The translations under genes were made by a program, and so were the position numbers. The notes under the pieces are model-generated. The model did no database searches. It had not been told where the DNA came from and worked only from the letters and a program-made list of their open reading frames with translations. From NCBI GenBank assembly GCA_937928335.1, contig CALFWN010000135.1, positions 1 to 7,500 of the forward strand: 7,500 nucleotides of DNA, in the 5' to 3' direction. The DNA comes from an uncultured Litoreibacter sp. (lineage in GTDB: Bacteria; Pseudomonadota; Alphaproteobacteria; Rhodobacterales; Rhodobacteraceae). Below are positions 1 through 5,924 of the stretch, piece after piece; positions within the stretch are counted from its first letter, which is position 1; each line of letters opens with the position of its first letter.

Positions 1-755
1 ACATAGCTCATCGGTGCCAGACCGGTCGCGTATTTGAACTGCCCTGCAAAAGCGTTGCGCGACTGCCCGTAGAGCTCCGCCAGCCGTTCAACGGTCCAGG
101 GCTCTGCCGGGTTGTCGTGGATATGATCGAGCACCAGCTTGATCTTGGGCTCGGCCAGGGCTGTGAGGCGTTCGTCGTGATTGAGGGACTCGTCAAGCCA
201 GTTCTCGATTGCATAGAGGCAGATCAGCTCTGTCAGACGGTTCAGAACCACATTGGAGGGCTCTTTCTCCTTGCACAATTCCAACTTTAGCAGCTCAACC
301 AGCGGGTTTTGGCGGCCAAATGCCCCTGATGCCCCCATTTTGGCCACCAGCATGTTTGGCAGTCTTTGCAGGATCGCGGGCGGGGTGCGGGTCGAAATCT
401 CGAAAAAGCCGCACAGCATATGGGTGGCGTCCGGGTCCTCCCCCAGACGGTGGAAATAGGGGCCAACCTGATGGTTTGGCAGATGGCCCATGCCCCGGAC
501 GGCGCCAAGTCTGGTGTCGCTATAGACATGCGCCGCGCCGTGCGGGATGATCACGATATCCCCCATTTCAAGCTTTGTCGGTGCGCTGCCATCCTCAAGC
601 CGCATCCATGTGCTGCCTGCCATCACCAGATGAAACCGCGCATATGACGGATGTTCAGAGACCATGATCCCCCAGGGGGCCGTAAGGTTCTTGCCAACAT
701 AGGCGGTCCCTCTCACGCGCATCATATCAAGCAGGTCAGAGATCATGTGTTTCAT
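1..755 (-). CDS. AraC-family transcriptional regulator with N-terminal cupin domain, C-terminus cut by window edge
   Basis: Reading the minus strand from the ATG at 755 gives 251 residues with no stop before the left edge. Residues about 1-120 look like the cupin-type sensor domain of the AraC 'cupin_6' group: alternating beta-like segments with MGDIVIIPHGAAHVY at 64-78, the usual 'G-D-hydrophobic-P-x-G-x-x-H' signature. Residues about 201-251 are the first helix-turn-helix of an AraC DNA-binding domain, with PWTVERLAELYGQSRNAFAGQF at roughly 219-240 followed by KYATGLAPMSY. Family members are about 300 residues, so some 50 residues including the second helix-turn-helix lie outside the window. 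Met4 is an alternative start; neither ATG has a strong Shine-Dalgarno, and the frame stays open some way upstream. It is divergent from the small exported gene at 983. The effector is unknown; members of this group are usually cytoplasmic repressors or activators of a neighbouring gene, which is inference here. Confidence 0.9.
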   Translation of the reverse strand, partial: MKHMISDLLDMMRVRGTAYVGKNLTAPWGIMVSEHPSYARFHLVMAGSTWMRLEDGSAPTKLEMGDIVIIPHGAAHVYSDTRLGAVRGMGHLPNHQVGPYFHRLGEDPDATHMLCGFFEISTRTPPAILQRLPNMLVAKMGASGAFGRQNPLVELLKLELCKEKEPSNVVLNRLTELICLYAIENWLDESLNHDERLTALAEPKIKLVLDHIHDNPAEPWTVERLAELYGQSRNAFAGQFKYATGLAPMSY

Positions 756-982
756 CCAATTCGGATATGTGGAAAAAGATTTTCTTCCAAGAAACGCTAG
801 GCCATATTGTGCAAACTGCAAGATAAACGGGCGTTTCGGCACTATTTAACCAGATGGCAAGCCTTTTAACTGATCACAAAATTTGACAACTTCGTCATAC
901 CCCATTGCTGTGGCCAAATAAGATGAGTAGCATCTGCTAACATCTTGGTATCACAGCCATAGATATAAACTTGGAGACGTAC
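756..982. promoter_or_regulatory. Divergent intergenic region between the AraC-type regulator and the small exported gene
   Basis: This AT-richer stretch must hold promoters for both flanking genes. Toward the plus-strand gene there is a perfect TTGACA at 883-888, but no convincing -10 box at 16-18 bp, so the promoter is not firmly placed. The same spot carries a dyad TGAC-N6-GTCA (884-897). A second small dyad, AGATG-N5-CATCT, spans 921-935. TTTAAC occurs at 845-850 and again at 865-870, 20 bp apart on the same face of the helix, which is the spacing AraC-type dimers often use. None of these is proven; no coding sequence is seen here. Confidence 0.35.
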
Positions 983-1303
983 ATGAAAACCTTGAAACTT
1001 GCTGTTGCACTCGCGGTAGCTTCCGCTGCCCCGAGCTTCGCCGAGACCTCACCTGCAGAGCTTTTTGCAATGAGCAACTCCTCCGCTGCTGAGACGCTGG
1101 TGCGTGAAACCTCCATGGGCGATATCACCACTGCCCGCGTTCAACTCGCTTTGGGCAACATGAGCGCCGCCGAGCGTCAGGCTTTCTTTGAAGCTGACCA
1201 CATCGACCGCCTGCGCATTCTGGAAAAAGCCGTGATCTTCGGCGACAGCAACAGCGCAGCCGAAATGGCCGCCGAGGCAAACGCATTCTCCGAAGCCAAC
1301 TAA
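983..1303 (+). CDS. Small exported protein of unknown function
   Basis: The start is the ATG at 983, preceded by GGAG at 973-976 with 6-nt spacing. An in-frame TTG at 971 would extend it by four residues but would swallow the Shine-Dalgarno. The product has 106 residues. Residues 1-20 form a standard Sec signal peptide: lysines at 2 and 5, an Ala/Val/Leu-rich core, and cleavage predicted after SFA at 20. The mature 86 residues contain no cysteine, are acidic and alanine-rich and look helical (ARVQLALGNMSAAERQAFFE at 51-70, then IDRLRILEKAVIFGDSN). I do not recognise a family. The gene stands alone, divergent from the AraC-type regulator and followed by a GC-rich hairpin, so it is a plausible but unproven target of that regulator. 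Periplasmic location is inferred from the signal peptide. Confidence 0.8.
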   Translation: MKTLKLAVALAVASAAPSFAETSPAELFAMSNSSAAETLVRETSMGDITTARVQLALGNMSAAERQAFFEADHIDRLRILEKAVIFGDSNSAAEMAAEANAFSEAN

Positions 1304-1326
1304 GGCCGGAACAGAAGATATCGTCT

Positions 1327-1351
1327 CGGGCACGCGCCGCGCGCCTGCCCG
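1327..1351 (+). other. GC-rich stem-loop after the small exported gene
   Basis: CGGGCA at 1327-1332 pairs with TGCCCG at 1346-1351; after one C-C mismatch, GCG (1334-1336) pairs with CGC (1342-1344). The stem lies 24 bp after the stop codon of the small exported gene and about 60 bp before the msrB-like start. There is no T-run, so it is not a classical intrinsic terminator; it could be an RNA-stabilising 3' hairpin or part of a factor-dependent terminator. Confidence 0.4.
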
Positions 1352-1397
1352 GGGCATGTATATACGACAGCCGCACCAGAAATTTCATCTCTATGAA

Positions 1398-1404
1398 AAG
1401 GAGG
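1398..1404 (+). promoter_or_regulatory. Shine-Dalgarno that fixes the start of the MsrB-like gene
   Basis: AAGGAGG lies five bases before the ATG at 1410. The same frame has an earlier ATG at 1356, but that has no ribosome binding site and would put an 18-residue leader before a good twin-arginine signal. The 1410 start is therefore preferred. Confidence 0.8.
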
Positions 1405-1409
1405 GCTGC

Positions 1410-1946
1410 ATGAAACGCATCCTCGCAACATCTTTCAGCCGACGCCGCCTCTTTGCAGGGGGTGCCGCAACCGCTATCGCAGCCGTGACAGGCGCCGCTA
1501 AAGCCCGCGTCGCCGCCGGCACAAGCTCTGATTTCGAATATGAGATCACCCGCACCGATGAAGAATGGCGCGCAATGCTGGATGATAACGAATACGGGAT
1601 GCTGCGCGAAGGCTTCACGGAGAAACCCAAGACAAGCCCGCTCTGGCTCGAAGTGCAGCCGGGGACCTATAATTGCAGAGGCTGCGATCTGCCGGTCTAT
1701 GAGGCGGAGTGGAAGGTCATTCTCGACAAGGGTTGGGTGTTTTTCTACCACGCGGTCCCCGATTCCGTCATGTTCGGCATTGACGGCAAGGTCCCGGAAT
1801 ACGGGGCAATGTCGCCCGGCACCGCGATTGCAGAGGTGCATTGCCGCCGCTGCGGCAGCCATCTGGGCCACCACCTGAAGGTGGAAGGCGAGGTCGTTCA
1901 CTGCATCAACGGCACCTGCCTCGATTTCATCCCGCAATCCGCCTGA
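1410..1946 (+). CDS. msrB: Tat-exported MsrB-like peptide-methionine (R)-S-oxide reductase, divergent
   Basis: The product has 178 residues. MsrB enzymes reduce methionine-R-sulfoxide in proteins. The N-terminus has a twin-arginine signal (SRRRLF at 10-15, then an Ala/Gly-rich hydrophobic stretch to about 32), implying folded export to the periplasm. The MsrB fold is indicated by two zinc-type CxxC pairs, C89/C92 in YNCRGCDLPVY and C145/C148 in CRRCGSHLGH, and by a catalytic-type Cys165 in HCINGTC followed by LDF. Several usual features are changed. The family's GTGWPSF loop is replaced by DKGWVFFYH (106-114). The Arg normally two residues before the catalytic Cys is Val163. There is an extra Cys170 five residues after Cys165, which could act as a resolving cysteine. 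I infer either a periplasmic repair enzyme of an unusual subclass or a protein that kept the fold with altered substrate use. The gene is alone, between a weak hairpin and a strong terminator. Confidence 0.8.
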   Translation: MKRILATSFSRRRLFAGGAATAIAAVTGAAKARVAAGTSSDFEYEITRTDEEWRAMLDDNEYGMLREGFTEKPKTSPLWLEVQPGTYNCRGCDLPVYEAEWKVILDKGWVFFYHAVPDSVMFGIDGKVPEYGAMSPGTAIAEVHCRRCGSHLGHHLKVEGEVVHCINGTCLDFIPQSA

Positions 1947-2013
1947 TTGCGGCTGCGCGCGGCCGCCATACCGCGCATGGGCTGGAAAACCGGGGAAGCC
2001 TGCCCCATATTGA

Positions 2014-2037
2014 GGCCTCCTGAGGGAGGCCTTTTTT
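2014..2037 (+). terminator. Intrinsic terminator after msrB-like gene, abutting the next start codon
   Basis: GGCCTCC (2014-2020), loop TGAG, GGAGGCC (2025-2031) and six T residues (2032-2037) form a textbook Rho-independent terminator 67 bp after the msrB-like stop. The T-run ends at 2037 and the ATG of the next gene begins at 2038, so terminator and translation start are directly fused. Confidence 0.85.
2025..2029 (+). promoter_or_regulatory. Shine-Dalgarno of the membrane-protein gene, buried in the terminator's 3' arm
   Basis: GGAGG is the only good ribosome binding site for the ATG at 2038 (8-nt spacing), and it is the 3' arm of the terminator stem, paired with CCTCC at 2016-2020. An in-frame stop at 2011-2013 excludes a longer start, and no in-frame ATG follows until residue 85, so this start is hard to avoid. 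In any full-length transcript the site would be sequestered unless the hairpin opens. Confidence 0.65.
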
Positions 2038-3348
2038 ATGGAAAACCAAGATAAACTCACCCGCGCAGAGGCGCAGGGCCTCAGATATGCCAAAGAGCTT
2101 GAGGGCCATGTCTCCTGGCTCGACAGTTTCACCGCCGCAGCCCTTGGCGTGCTGGCCGTGGCCTCGGGCATCTACACCTATCTCGGCGTCTCCTCCCTGC
2201 TCGATGACAATGGCGCGCTCAGCTTCTTTGCCGCTGTCAGCTATTCCATCGCCGTCTCTGTGGGTATTTTCGTCTTCTGGTCCTATCTCATGCGGCTCCT
2301 GCCCGCCGTGCGCACGATGGGCGCGCGCATCGGGCTGTTCGTGTCGATGCTGCTGGGCTCGGCGGCCATCATCGCCATGTCCTCCTGGCTGAACGCCGCA
2401 GCCCTCGCAGGCGCGGCCGCGGTGGAGCAACATCTCGCCCGCACCGTGCAGGATTATCAATCCGCCCTTGAACGCGCCAACGAGATCACGATCTCGGCCC
2501 AGGGGCTTGGCCGCGATGTCGCCCGCGTGCGCCAATCCTTCGAGGACCTCTCCGAGCAGGAAGCCACAGGCAATCTGTCAGGCCTTGCAGGCCGGGGCGC
2601 GGTCTTCCGGGTGCTGCGCCAGAAATCCGACGAGCTGGCGGGGCTTGAGAGCCAGATCGCCTCCCAGCAACCGCTGGTCAATGCGGCCTTCACCGAAGGC
2701 AACGCGATTTTATCGCGTATGCGCTCGCTCACGGTCGAGCCCGGCCCGATCGAGGCGCGCTCCGTGCAGTTTTCCGAGGAAGCCGTGCGTCTGGCGGGTG
2801 TGATCACCCAGCTCAGGCAGCTTTCCGTGGCCCCGCTGGTCAGCCGGGCGGCGCAGGATCTGTCGGCCTCCGTGGTCCTGCCCGAGCTTGACGGGCGCAC
2901 CGCAGAAGGCCGCGCCGGGCAGCAATCCACCATTTCGTCAGTGTTGCAGCTTCTGGGTCAGCGGGCCGACACGCTGCGCATTGCCGCTGACGGGGTCATG
3001 GCGATGGAGCCTGCCACTGATACGATCTACACACCGATCTCCACCGCAGATGCGGTGATCCGCTATGCGGAAAACTTCGTGCCCAGCTGGGCCGGGGCGA
3101 TTGCCATCGACCTGTTGCCCGCCGTGCTGGTCTTCATCCTCGCCATCACACAGGCCGCGATCCGTTCCGGCAAATCCCGCGTCGGTGTCGAGGACACGCT
3201 GACCCTGGCAGAGCTTCGCGCCGCGCTGAACGCGATCCAGGAGGTCGAAACTTCGCTCAGAGGCAGCGAGACATGGGCTCCGCCTGCGCCGGAACCCGGC
3301 AAAATCAAACCCTTGCCGACAGAAGTTAAACCGGACAAGCAGGCGTGA
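2038..3348 (+). CDS. Four-helix inner-membrane protein with large extramembrane coiled-coil region, function unknown
   Basis: The product has 436 residues and no family I can name. By hydrophobicity there are three N-terminal membrane helices at about 31-51, 61-88 and 98-118, then about 230 residues rich in Ala, Gln, Glu, Leu and Arg that look helical or coiled-coil (about 129-345), then a fourth helix at about 353-373. A short C-terminal tail ends with a Pro/Lys-rich stretch. With the charged N-terminus in the cytoplasm, three helices would put the long middle domain in the periplasm and the fourth would return the tail to the cytoplasm; that topology is inference. The stop overlaps the GTG start of the ClpP-like protease gene by four bases, so the two are probably co-translated and may act together. 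The start codon directly follows a terminator whose stem contains the ribosome binding site. The middle domain could be a scaffold or substrate-presenting partner for the protease, but nothing in the sequence proves it. Confidence 0.85.
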   Translation: MENQDKLTRAEAQGLRYAKELEGHVSWLDSFTAAALGVLAVASGIYTYLGVSSLLDDNGALSFFAAVSYSIAVSVGIFVFWSYLMRLLPAVRTMGARIGLFVSMLLGSAAIIAMSSWLNAAALAGAAAVEQHLARTVQDYQSALERANEITISAQGLGRDVARVRQSFEDLSEQEATGNLSGLAGRGAVFRVLRQKSDELAGLESQIASQQPLVNAAFTEGNAILSRMRSLTVEPGPIEARSVQFSEEAVRLAGVITQLRQLSVAPLVSRAAQDLSASVVLPELDGRTAEGRAGQQSTISSVLQLLGQRADTLRIAADGVMAMEPATDTIYTPISTADAVIRYAENFVPSWAGAIAIDLLPAVLVFILAITQAAIRSGKSRVGVEDTLTLAELRAALNAIQEVETSLRGSETWAPPAPEPGKIKPLPTEVKPDKQA

Positions 3349-4205
3349 GCAGCTCCGACATCCCCGTTCTGCCCCCCAGTCGCGCCCAGAAAAGATCAGC
3401 GCGAAAAGCGGCCCGCACCATTTCGCCGAAACCGCAAGCCCGCCGTTTCTCTGCCAAATCCGCCCTCACTGGCATTCTGGCCCTGCAACTGGCCATCGCG
3501 CTCTTTTTGATGGGCAGCGATCTTTTCCGGGCAATCCCGCATATCGCCTGGCCCTCGTCGCAGCCGCGCTTTGATACGCCGGTGATCCCCGGTGACCAGA
3601 CACGGCGCTACAACCCGCGTGACACGCCGCTCAACCCCGCACAGGACGGCAATCCGAACCGCCCCTACCGCTCCACCGGGGATATGCCCGCGCGGCTTGA
3701 CTTCGCCCGTTCCGGCGAGACTCTCACCCTGACCGGTCAGATCGCCATTGGCGATGCGGAGCGGTTTGCGGATTATCTCGCCACAAGCGCGACCCTGCCC
3801 GGCTTTATCCGCCTCAACTCTCCGGGTGGCTCGGTGCAGGATGCGCTGATCATCGGGCGTCAGCTGCGCGAAACCGAATTGGACACGGTGATGGGGGCCG
3901 GCGATATCTGCCTCTCCGCCTGCCCCTATATTCTGGCCTCGGGCGTTGCGCGCAACATTCACAATGACGCGCAAGTGGGCGTGCACCAACATTATTTCGG
4001 CACCAACTCGGCGCTGCCCGCCTTCCTGGCGGTCGAGGATATCCAGCGTGGACAGGGCGAGGTGATGACCTATCTCGATGAGATGGGGGTCGATCCTCTG
4101 ATCATGCGCCACGCGCTCGTGACCCCGCCTGACGAGATTTACGTGCTGCTGCCCGCACAACTCACCGACTATAATATGGACACCTCTCCAGAGACCGACA
4201 GCTAG
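3345..4205 (+). CDS. Membrane-anchored ClpP/SppA-like serine protease homologue (COG3904-type)
   Basis: The product has 286 residues and starts with GTG at 3345, inside the overlap with the preceding stop; there is no strong own ribosome binding site, so translational coupling is likely. Residues 1-38 are basic (cytoplasmic side), about 40-60 form one membrane helix, about 65-115 are a Pro/Asn/Arg-rich linker, and about 117-278 are a ClpP/crotonase-fold domain, probably periplasmic. Recognisable motifs are FIRLNSPGGSVQDALIIGRQL (154-174, the oxyanion glycine loop), GDICLSACPYILASG (186-200) with the candidate nucleophile Ser191, and VGVHQHYF (211-218) with candidate His214. Asp263 in PPDEIY sits 49 residues after His214, the spacing of His to Asp in ClpP, so a complete Ser-His-Asp triad is plausible. 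That assignment rests on spacing, not an alignment. C189 and C193 flank the serine and could form a disulfide. The substrate is unknown. It differs from SppA in being short with a single domain. Confidence 0.8.
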   Translation: MSSSDIPVLPPSRAQKRSARKAARTISPKPQARRFSAKSALTGILALQLAIALFLMGSDLFRAIPHIAWPSSQPRFDTPVIPGDQTRRYNPRDTPLNPAQDGNPNRPYRSTGDMPARLDFARSGETLTLTGQIAIGDAERFADYLATSATLPGFIRLNSPGGSVQDALIIGRQLRETELDTVMGAGDICLSACPYILASGVARNIHNDAQVGVHQHYFGTNSALPAFLAVEDIQRGQGEVMTYLDEMGVDPLIMRHALVTPPDEIYVLLPAQLTDYNMDTSPETDS

Positions 4206-4230
4206 ACCACAGCCCATCAGGAGCGACACA

Positions 4231-4260
4231 TCCCCTTTCTATGTTTCCCCTTTCCATGTT
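4231..4260 (+). repeat. 15-bp tandem duplication with one mismatch
   Basis: TCCCCTTTCTATGTT (4231-4245) is followed immediately by TCCCCTTTCCATGTT (4246-4260), differing at one base. Each copy contains an ATG, in the frame of the exported protein that begins at 4292. The repeat lies in the 86-bp gap upstream of that gene. Confidence 0.85.
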
Positions 4261-4291
4261 TCAAAATATCCCCGCCGGAGGCTCCCTGACC

Positions 4292-4807
4292 ATGAAACCC
4301 ATCCTGACCTTCGCGCTTCTCGCGCTGATGCCCGCCAGTTTTGCAACGGCAAATATCGATGCGCGGTTCACCGAAGCCGCGCCCAAGGACAGTTTTTCCT
4401 TCACCAATACTGGGGCCTGCGACATCGGAGCCGCGACGCTGAGCGTTAATCTCGACGACAGTGTGGGCGGGTTGATTTTTGACACATCCGGCGACGGTGC
4501 CGGGGTGGAGGTGTCGCAACCCTATGAGGCCGTGGCCGGGGCCGAGAACATCACCAGCATCACATCCATCACCGATGGCGATACCTCCATCTCCCTCGGC
4601 CTCAGCGGGCTGGGTGCCGGGCAATCGGTGGCTTTCACCATTGATGTCGATGATACGCTGCGCCATTCCGCGCTTGGCCAGATCCGTGTCACAGATAGCG
4701 AGATCGCCGGGGCGACGGTCATTCTGGAGACCGCCTCCGGCACTGTGTTTGGCGTGTTTGACAATACCAGCCGCGCACAGATCAGGCTGCCCGATTGCAC
4801 CAGCTAG
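4292..4807 (+). CDS. Exported 'aggregation factor core'-like protein
   Basis: The chosen start is the ATG at 4292, with GGAGG at 4277-4281 (10-nt spacing). In-frame ATGs at 4241 and 4256 lie in a tandem repeat without a ribosome binding site and would bury the signal peptide. The product has 171 residues. Residues 1-20 form a Sec signal peptide with likely cleavage after ATA. The mature part is acidic, Gly/Thr/Ser-rich and looks all-beta: FTEAAPKDSFSFTNTGACDI, a SLGLSGLGAGQSVAFTIDVDD segment at 101-121 and SEIAGATV at 136-143. Proteins of this pattern in Rhodobacterales are commonly labelled 'aggregation factor core' by distant likeness to a sponge protein; I recall the pattern but could not search. 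The role is unproven; a secreted or periplasmic beta-sandwich that may bind calcium or carbohydrate is a reasonable guess. Cys43 and Cys169 are the only mature cysteines and may form a disulfide. It is on the same strand as the membrane protein/protease pair, 86 bp downstream. Confidence 0.7.
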   Translation: MKPILTFALLALMPASFATANIDARFTEAAPKDSFSFTNTGACDIGAATLSVNLDDSVGGLIFDTSGDGAGVEVSQPYEAVAGAENITSITSITDGDTSISLGLSGLGAGQSVAFTIDVDDTLRHSALGQIRVTDSEIAGATVILETASGTVFGVFDNTSRAQIRLPDCTS

Positions 4808-4832
4808 GATGGGCCGGGATCTGCGGGTTAAC

Positions 4833-4863
4833 AAAAGGTTTCAAAATTTTGAAAAACCTTTTT
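4833..4863. terminator. Bidirectional intrinsic terminator between convergent genes
   Basis: AAAAGGTTT (4833-4841) pairs with AAACCTTTT (4854-4862), and the enclosed CAAAA/TTTTG is also complementary apart from two unpaired A residues. An A-run at the left and a T-run at the right let it serve the plus-strand exported gene ending at 4807 and the minus-strand nusB ending at 4912. Confidence 0.7.
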
Positions 4864-4911
4864 ATGGCAATGCGTTAGGTCAATGCGGCGCGTGCGTCGC
4901 GGTGCGAAAAA

Positions 4912-5385
4912 TCAGCCCTGAAACGCCTCGGGCCGCGCCGCGCGGGCCATATGATCGAGCACCGCATTGACAAATTTGGGCTCCTTGCCGCCCTCAAAGA
5001 AGGCACGGGCCACGTCCACAAATTCCACGATCACGACCTTGGGCGGGGTCTTGCCCGCTACCAGCTCCGCCCCGGCCGCCCGGAACAGGGCCCGCAGGGT
5101 CGGATCGATCCGGTCAATCCTCCAGGTCTCCACAATCGCCGCATCCGCCAGCCGGTCGATGGTCGATTGCTCCGCCACCGCGCCTTCCAGCAGCGCCCGG
5201 AACGTGTCGACATCCCCCTCGATCATCTCCTCGCCCTCATAGACCGCGCCAAAGCGGTGATCCTCAAACTCCACACGCACCGCATCAATGGATTGCGCGG
5301 AATGCTCCATCTGGAACAGGGCCTGCACCGCATAAAGCCGCGAGGCGGATTTCATCGCCCGTTTCTGATTGTTCGAGAGGGTCAT
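4912..5385 (-). CDS. nusB: Transcription antitermination protein NusB
   Basis: The product has 157 residues, normal for alphaproteobacterial NusB. NusB binds boxA RNA together with ribosomal protein S10 (NusE) and takes part in rRNA antitermination in the cytoplasm. Family features seen are the N-terminal KSASRLYAVQALFQMEHS (12-29), the DRIDPTLRALFRAAGAEL segment (91-108), EFVDVARAFFEGGKEPKFVNAVLD (121-144), and an all-helical pattern throughout. The ATG overlaps the ribH stop as ATGA (5382-5385) with no separate ribosome binding site, indicating translational coupling; ribH-nusB is a widely conserved order in Proteobacteria. It is the last gene of the riboflavin operon and is followed by the bidirectional terminator. 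No defects are seen. Confidence 0.96.
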   Translation of the reverse strand: MTLSNNQKRAMKSASRLYAVQALFQMEHSAQSIDAVRVEFEDHRFGAVYEGEEMIEGDVDTFRALLEGAVAEQSTIDRLADAAIVETWRIDRIDPTLRALFRAAGAELVAGKTPPKVVIVEFVDVARAFFEGGKEPKFVNAVLDHMARAARPEAFQG

Positions 5386-5921
5386 GCGATCTGGAAGCTT
5401 CCGTCATCATCAAGCGAAGAGCTTGGCTTGAAGCCGATACCCTTCTTGGTCTGGCCGTATGTGCGCTGCATCTCGATCAGATGCAAGGCCGCCGCCGCCG
5501 CCCCGCCCCCTTTGTTCTGATCGCCCGGATCGGCCCGCACCTCTGCCTGCGCCCGGTTCTCGACGGTCAGGATGCCATTGCCGATATTGCAGCCCTGCAG
5601 CCCCAGCAGCATCAGCCCCCGCGAGCTGTCATTGCAGACCGTGTCGTAATGCGTGGTCTCGCCACGGATAATGCAGCCCAGCGCGACATAGCCGTCATAA
5701 TCCCCCTGCCGGTCCGCGATGCGAATGGCGGGCGGTATTTCCAGAGCTCCCGGCATTTCCTGAATGTCACAGGTCGCCCCCGCCCCTTCGATCTCGGCAA
5801 GGGCGCCCGCAACCAGATTGTCGGCGATATCCTTATAGTATGGTGATACTACGATCAGCAGCTTGGTCGGCGCGCTGACCTTTGGGGTCGCCATTGCGAA
5901 ATGAGCCTCGGTTCCAGCCAT
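5382..5921 (-). CDS. ribH: 6,7-dimethyl-8-ribityllumazine synthase
   Basis: The product has 179 residues. It condenses 5-amino-6-ribitylamino-uracil with 3,4-dihydroxy-2-butanone 4-phosphate, the penultimate step of riboflavin synthesis, in the cytoplasm as pentamers or larger shells. Motifs seen are the PGALEIP loop (57-63), ALGCIIRGETTHYDTVCND (80-98) with the catalytic-type His91, SSRGLM, and GILTVENRAQAEVRADPG (116-133) for phosphate and lumazine binding. Helical GGGAAAAALHLIEM follows. The C-terminal 25 residues (from about 155) are a polar extension beyond the minimal enzyme. The ATG at 5921 has GGAGGAG (5934-5928 on the minus strand), which lies in the last codons of ribB, only 3 nt separating the two genes. 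Met10 is a weaker alternative start. The DHBP substrate would come from RibB, whose catalytic half is missing next door. Confidence 0.96.
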   Translation of the reverse strand: MAGTEAHFAMATPKVSAPTKLLIVVSPYYKDIADNLVAGALAEIEGAGATCDIQEMPGALEIPPAIRIADRQGDYDGYVALGCIIRGETTHYDTVCNDSSRGLMLLGLQGCNIGNGILTVENRAQAEVRADPGDQNKGGGAAAAALHLIEMQRTYGQTKKGIGFKPSSSLDDDGSFQIA

Positions 5922-5924
5922 GTC

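Noticed and set aside
209..647. Plus-strand frames opposite the AraC-type gene
   Set aside because: The minus strand gives a continuous cupin plus helix-turn-helix protein; the plus frames overlap each other and have no family features.
883..924. Sigma-70 promoter TTGACA with TAAGAT as -10
   Set aside because: The distance is 30 bp, far from the usual 16-18 bp, so the two boxes cannot form one promoter.
1125..2171. Long minus-strand open frame of 348 codons
   Set aside because: It is antisense of the msrB-like gene and parts of both neighbours, crosses the terminator, and has no recognisable domain or ribosome binding site.
3396..4229. Minus-strand open frame of 277 codons opposite the ClpP-like gene
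   Set aside because: The plus strand has clear ClpP-fold motifs; the minus frame is His/Arg/Gly-rich, typical of GC-driven antisense frames.
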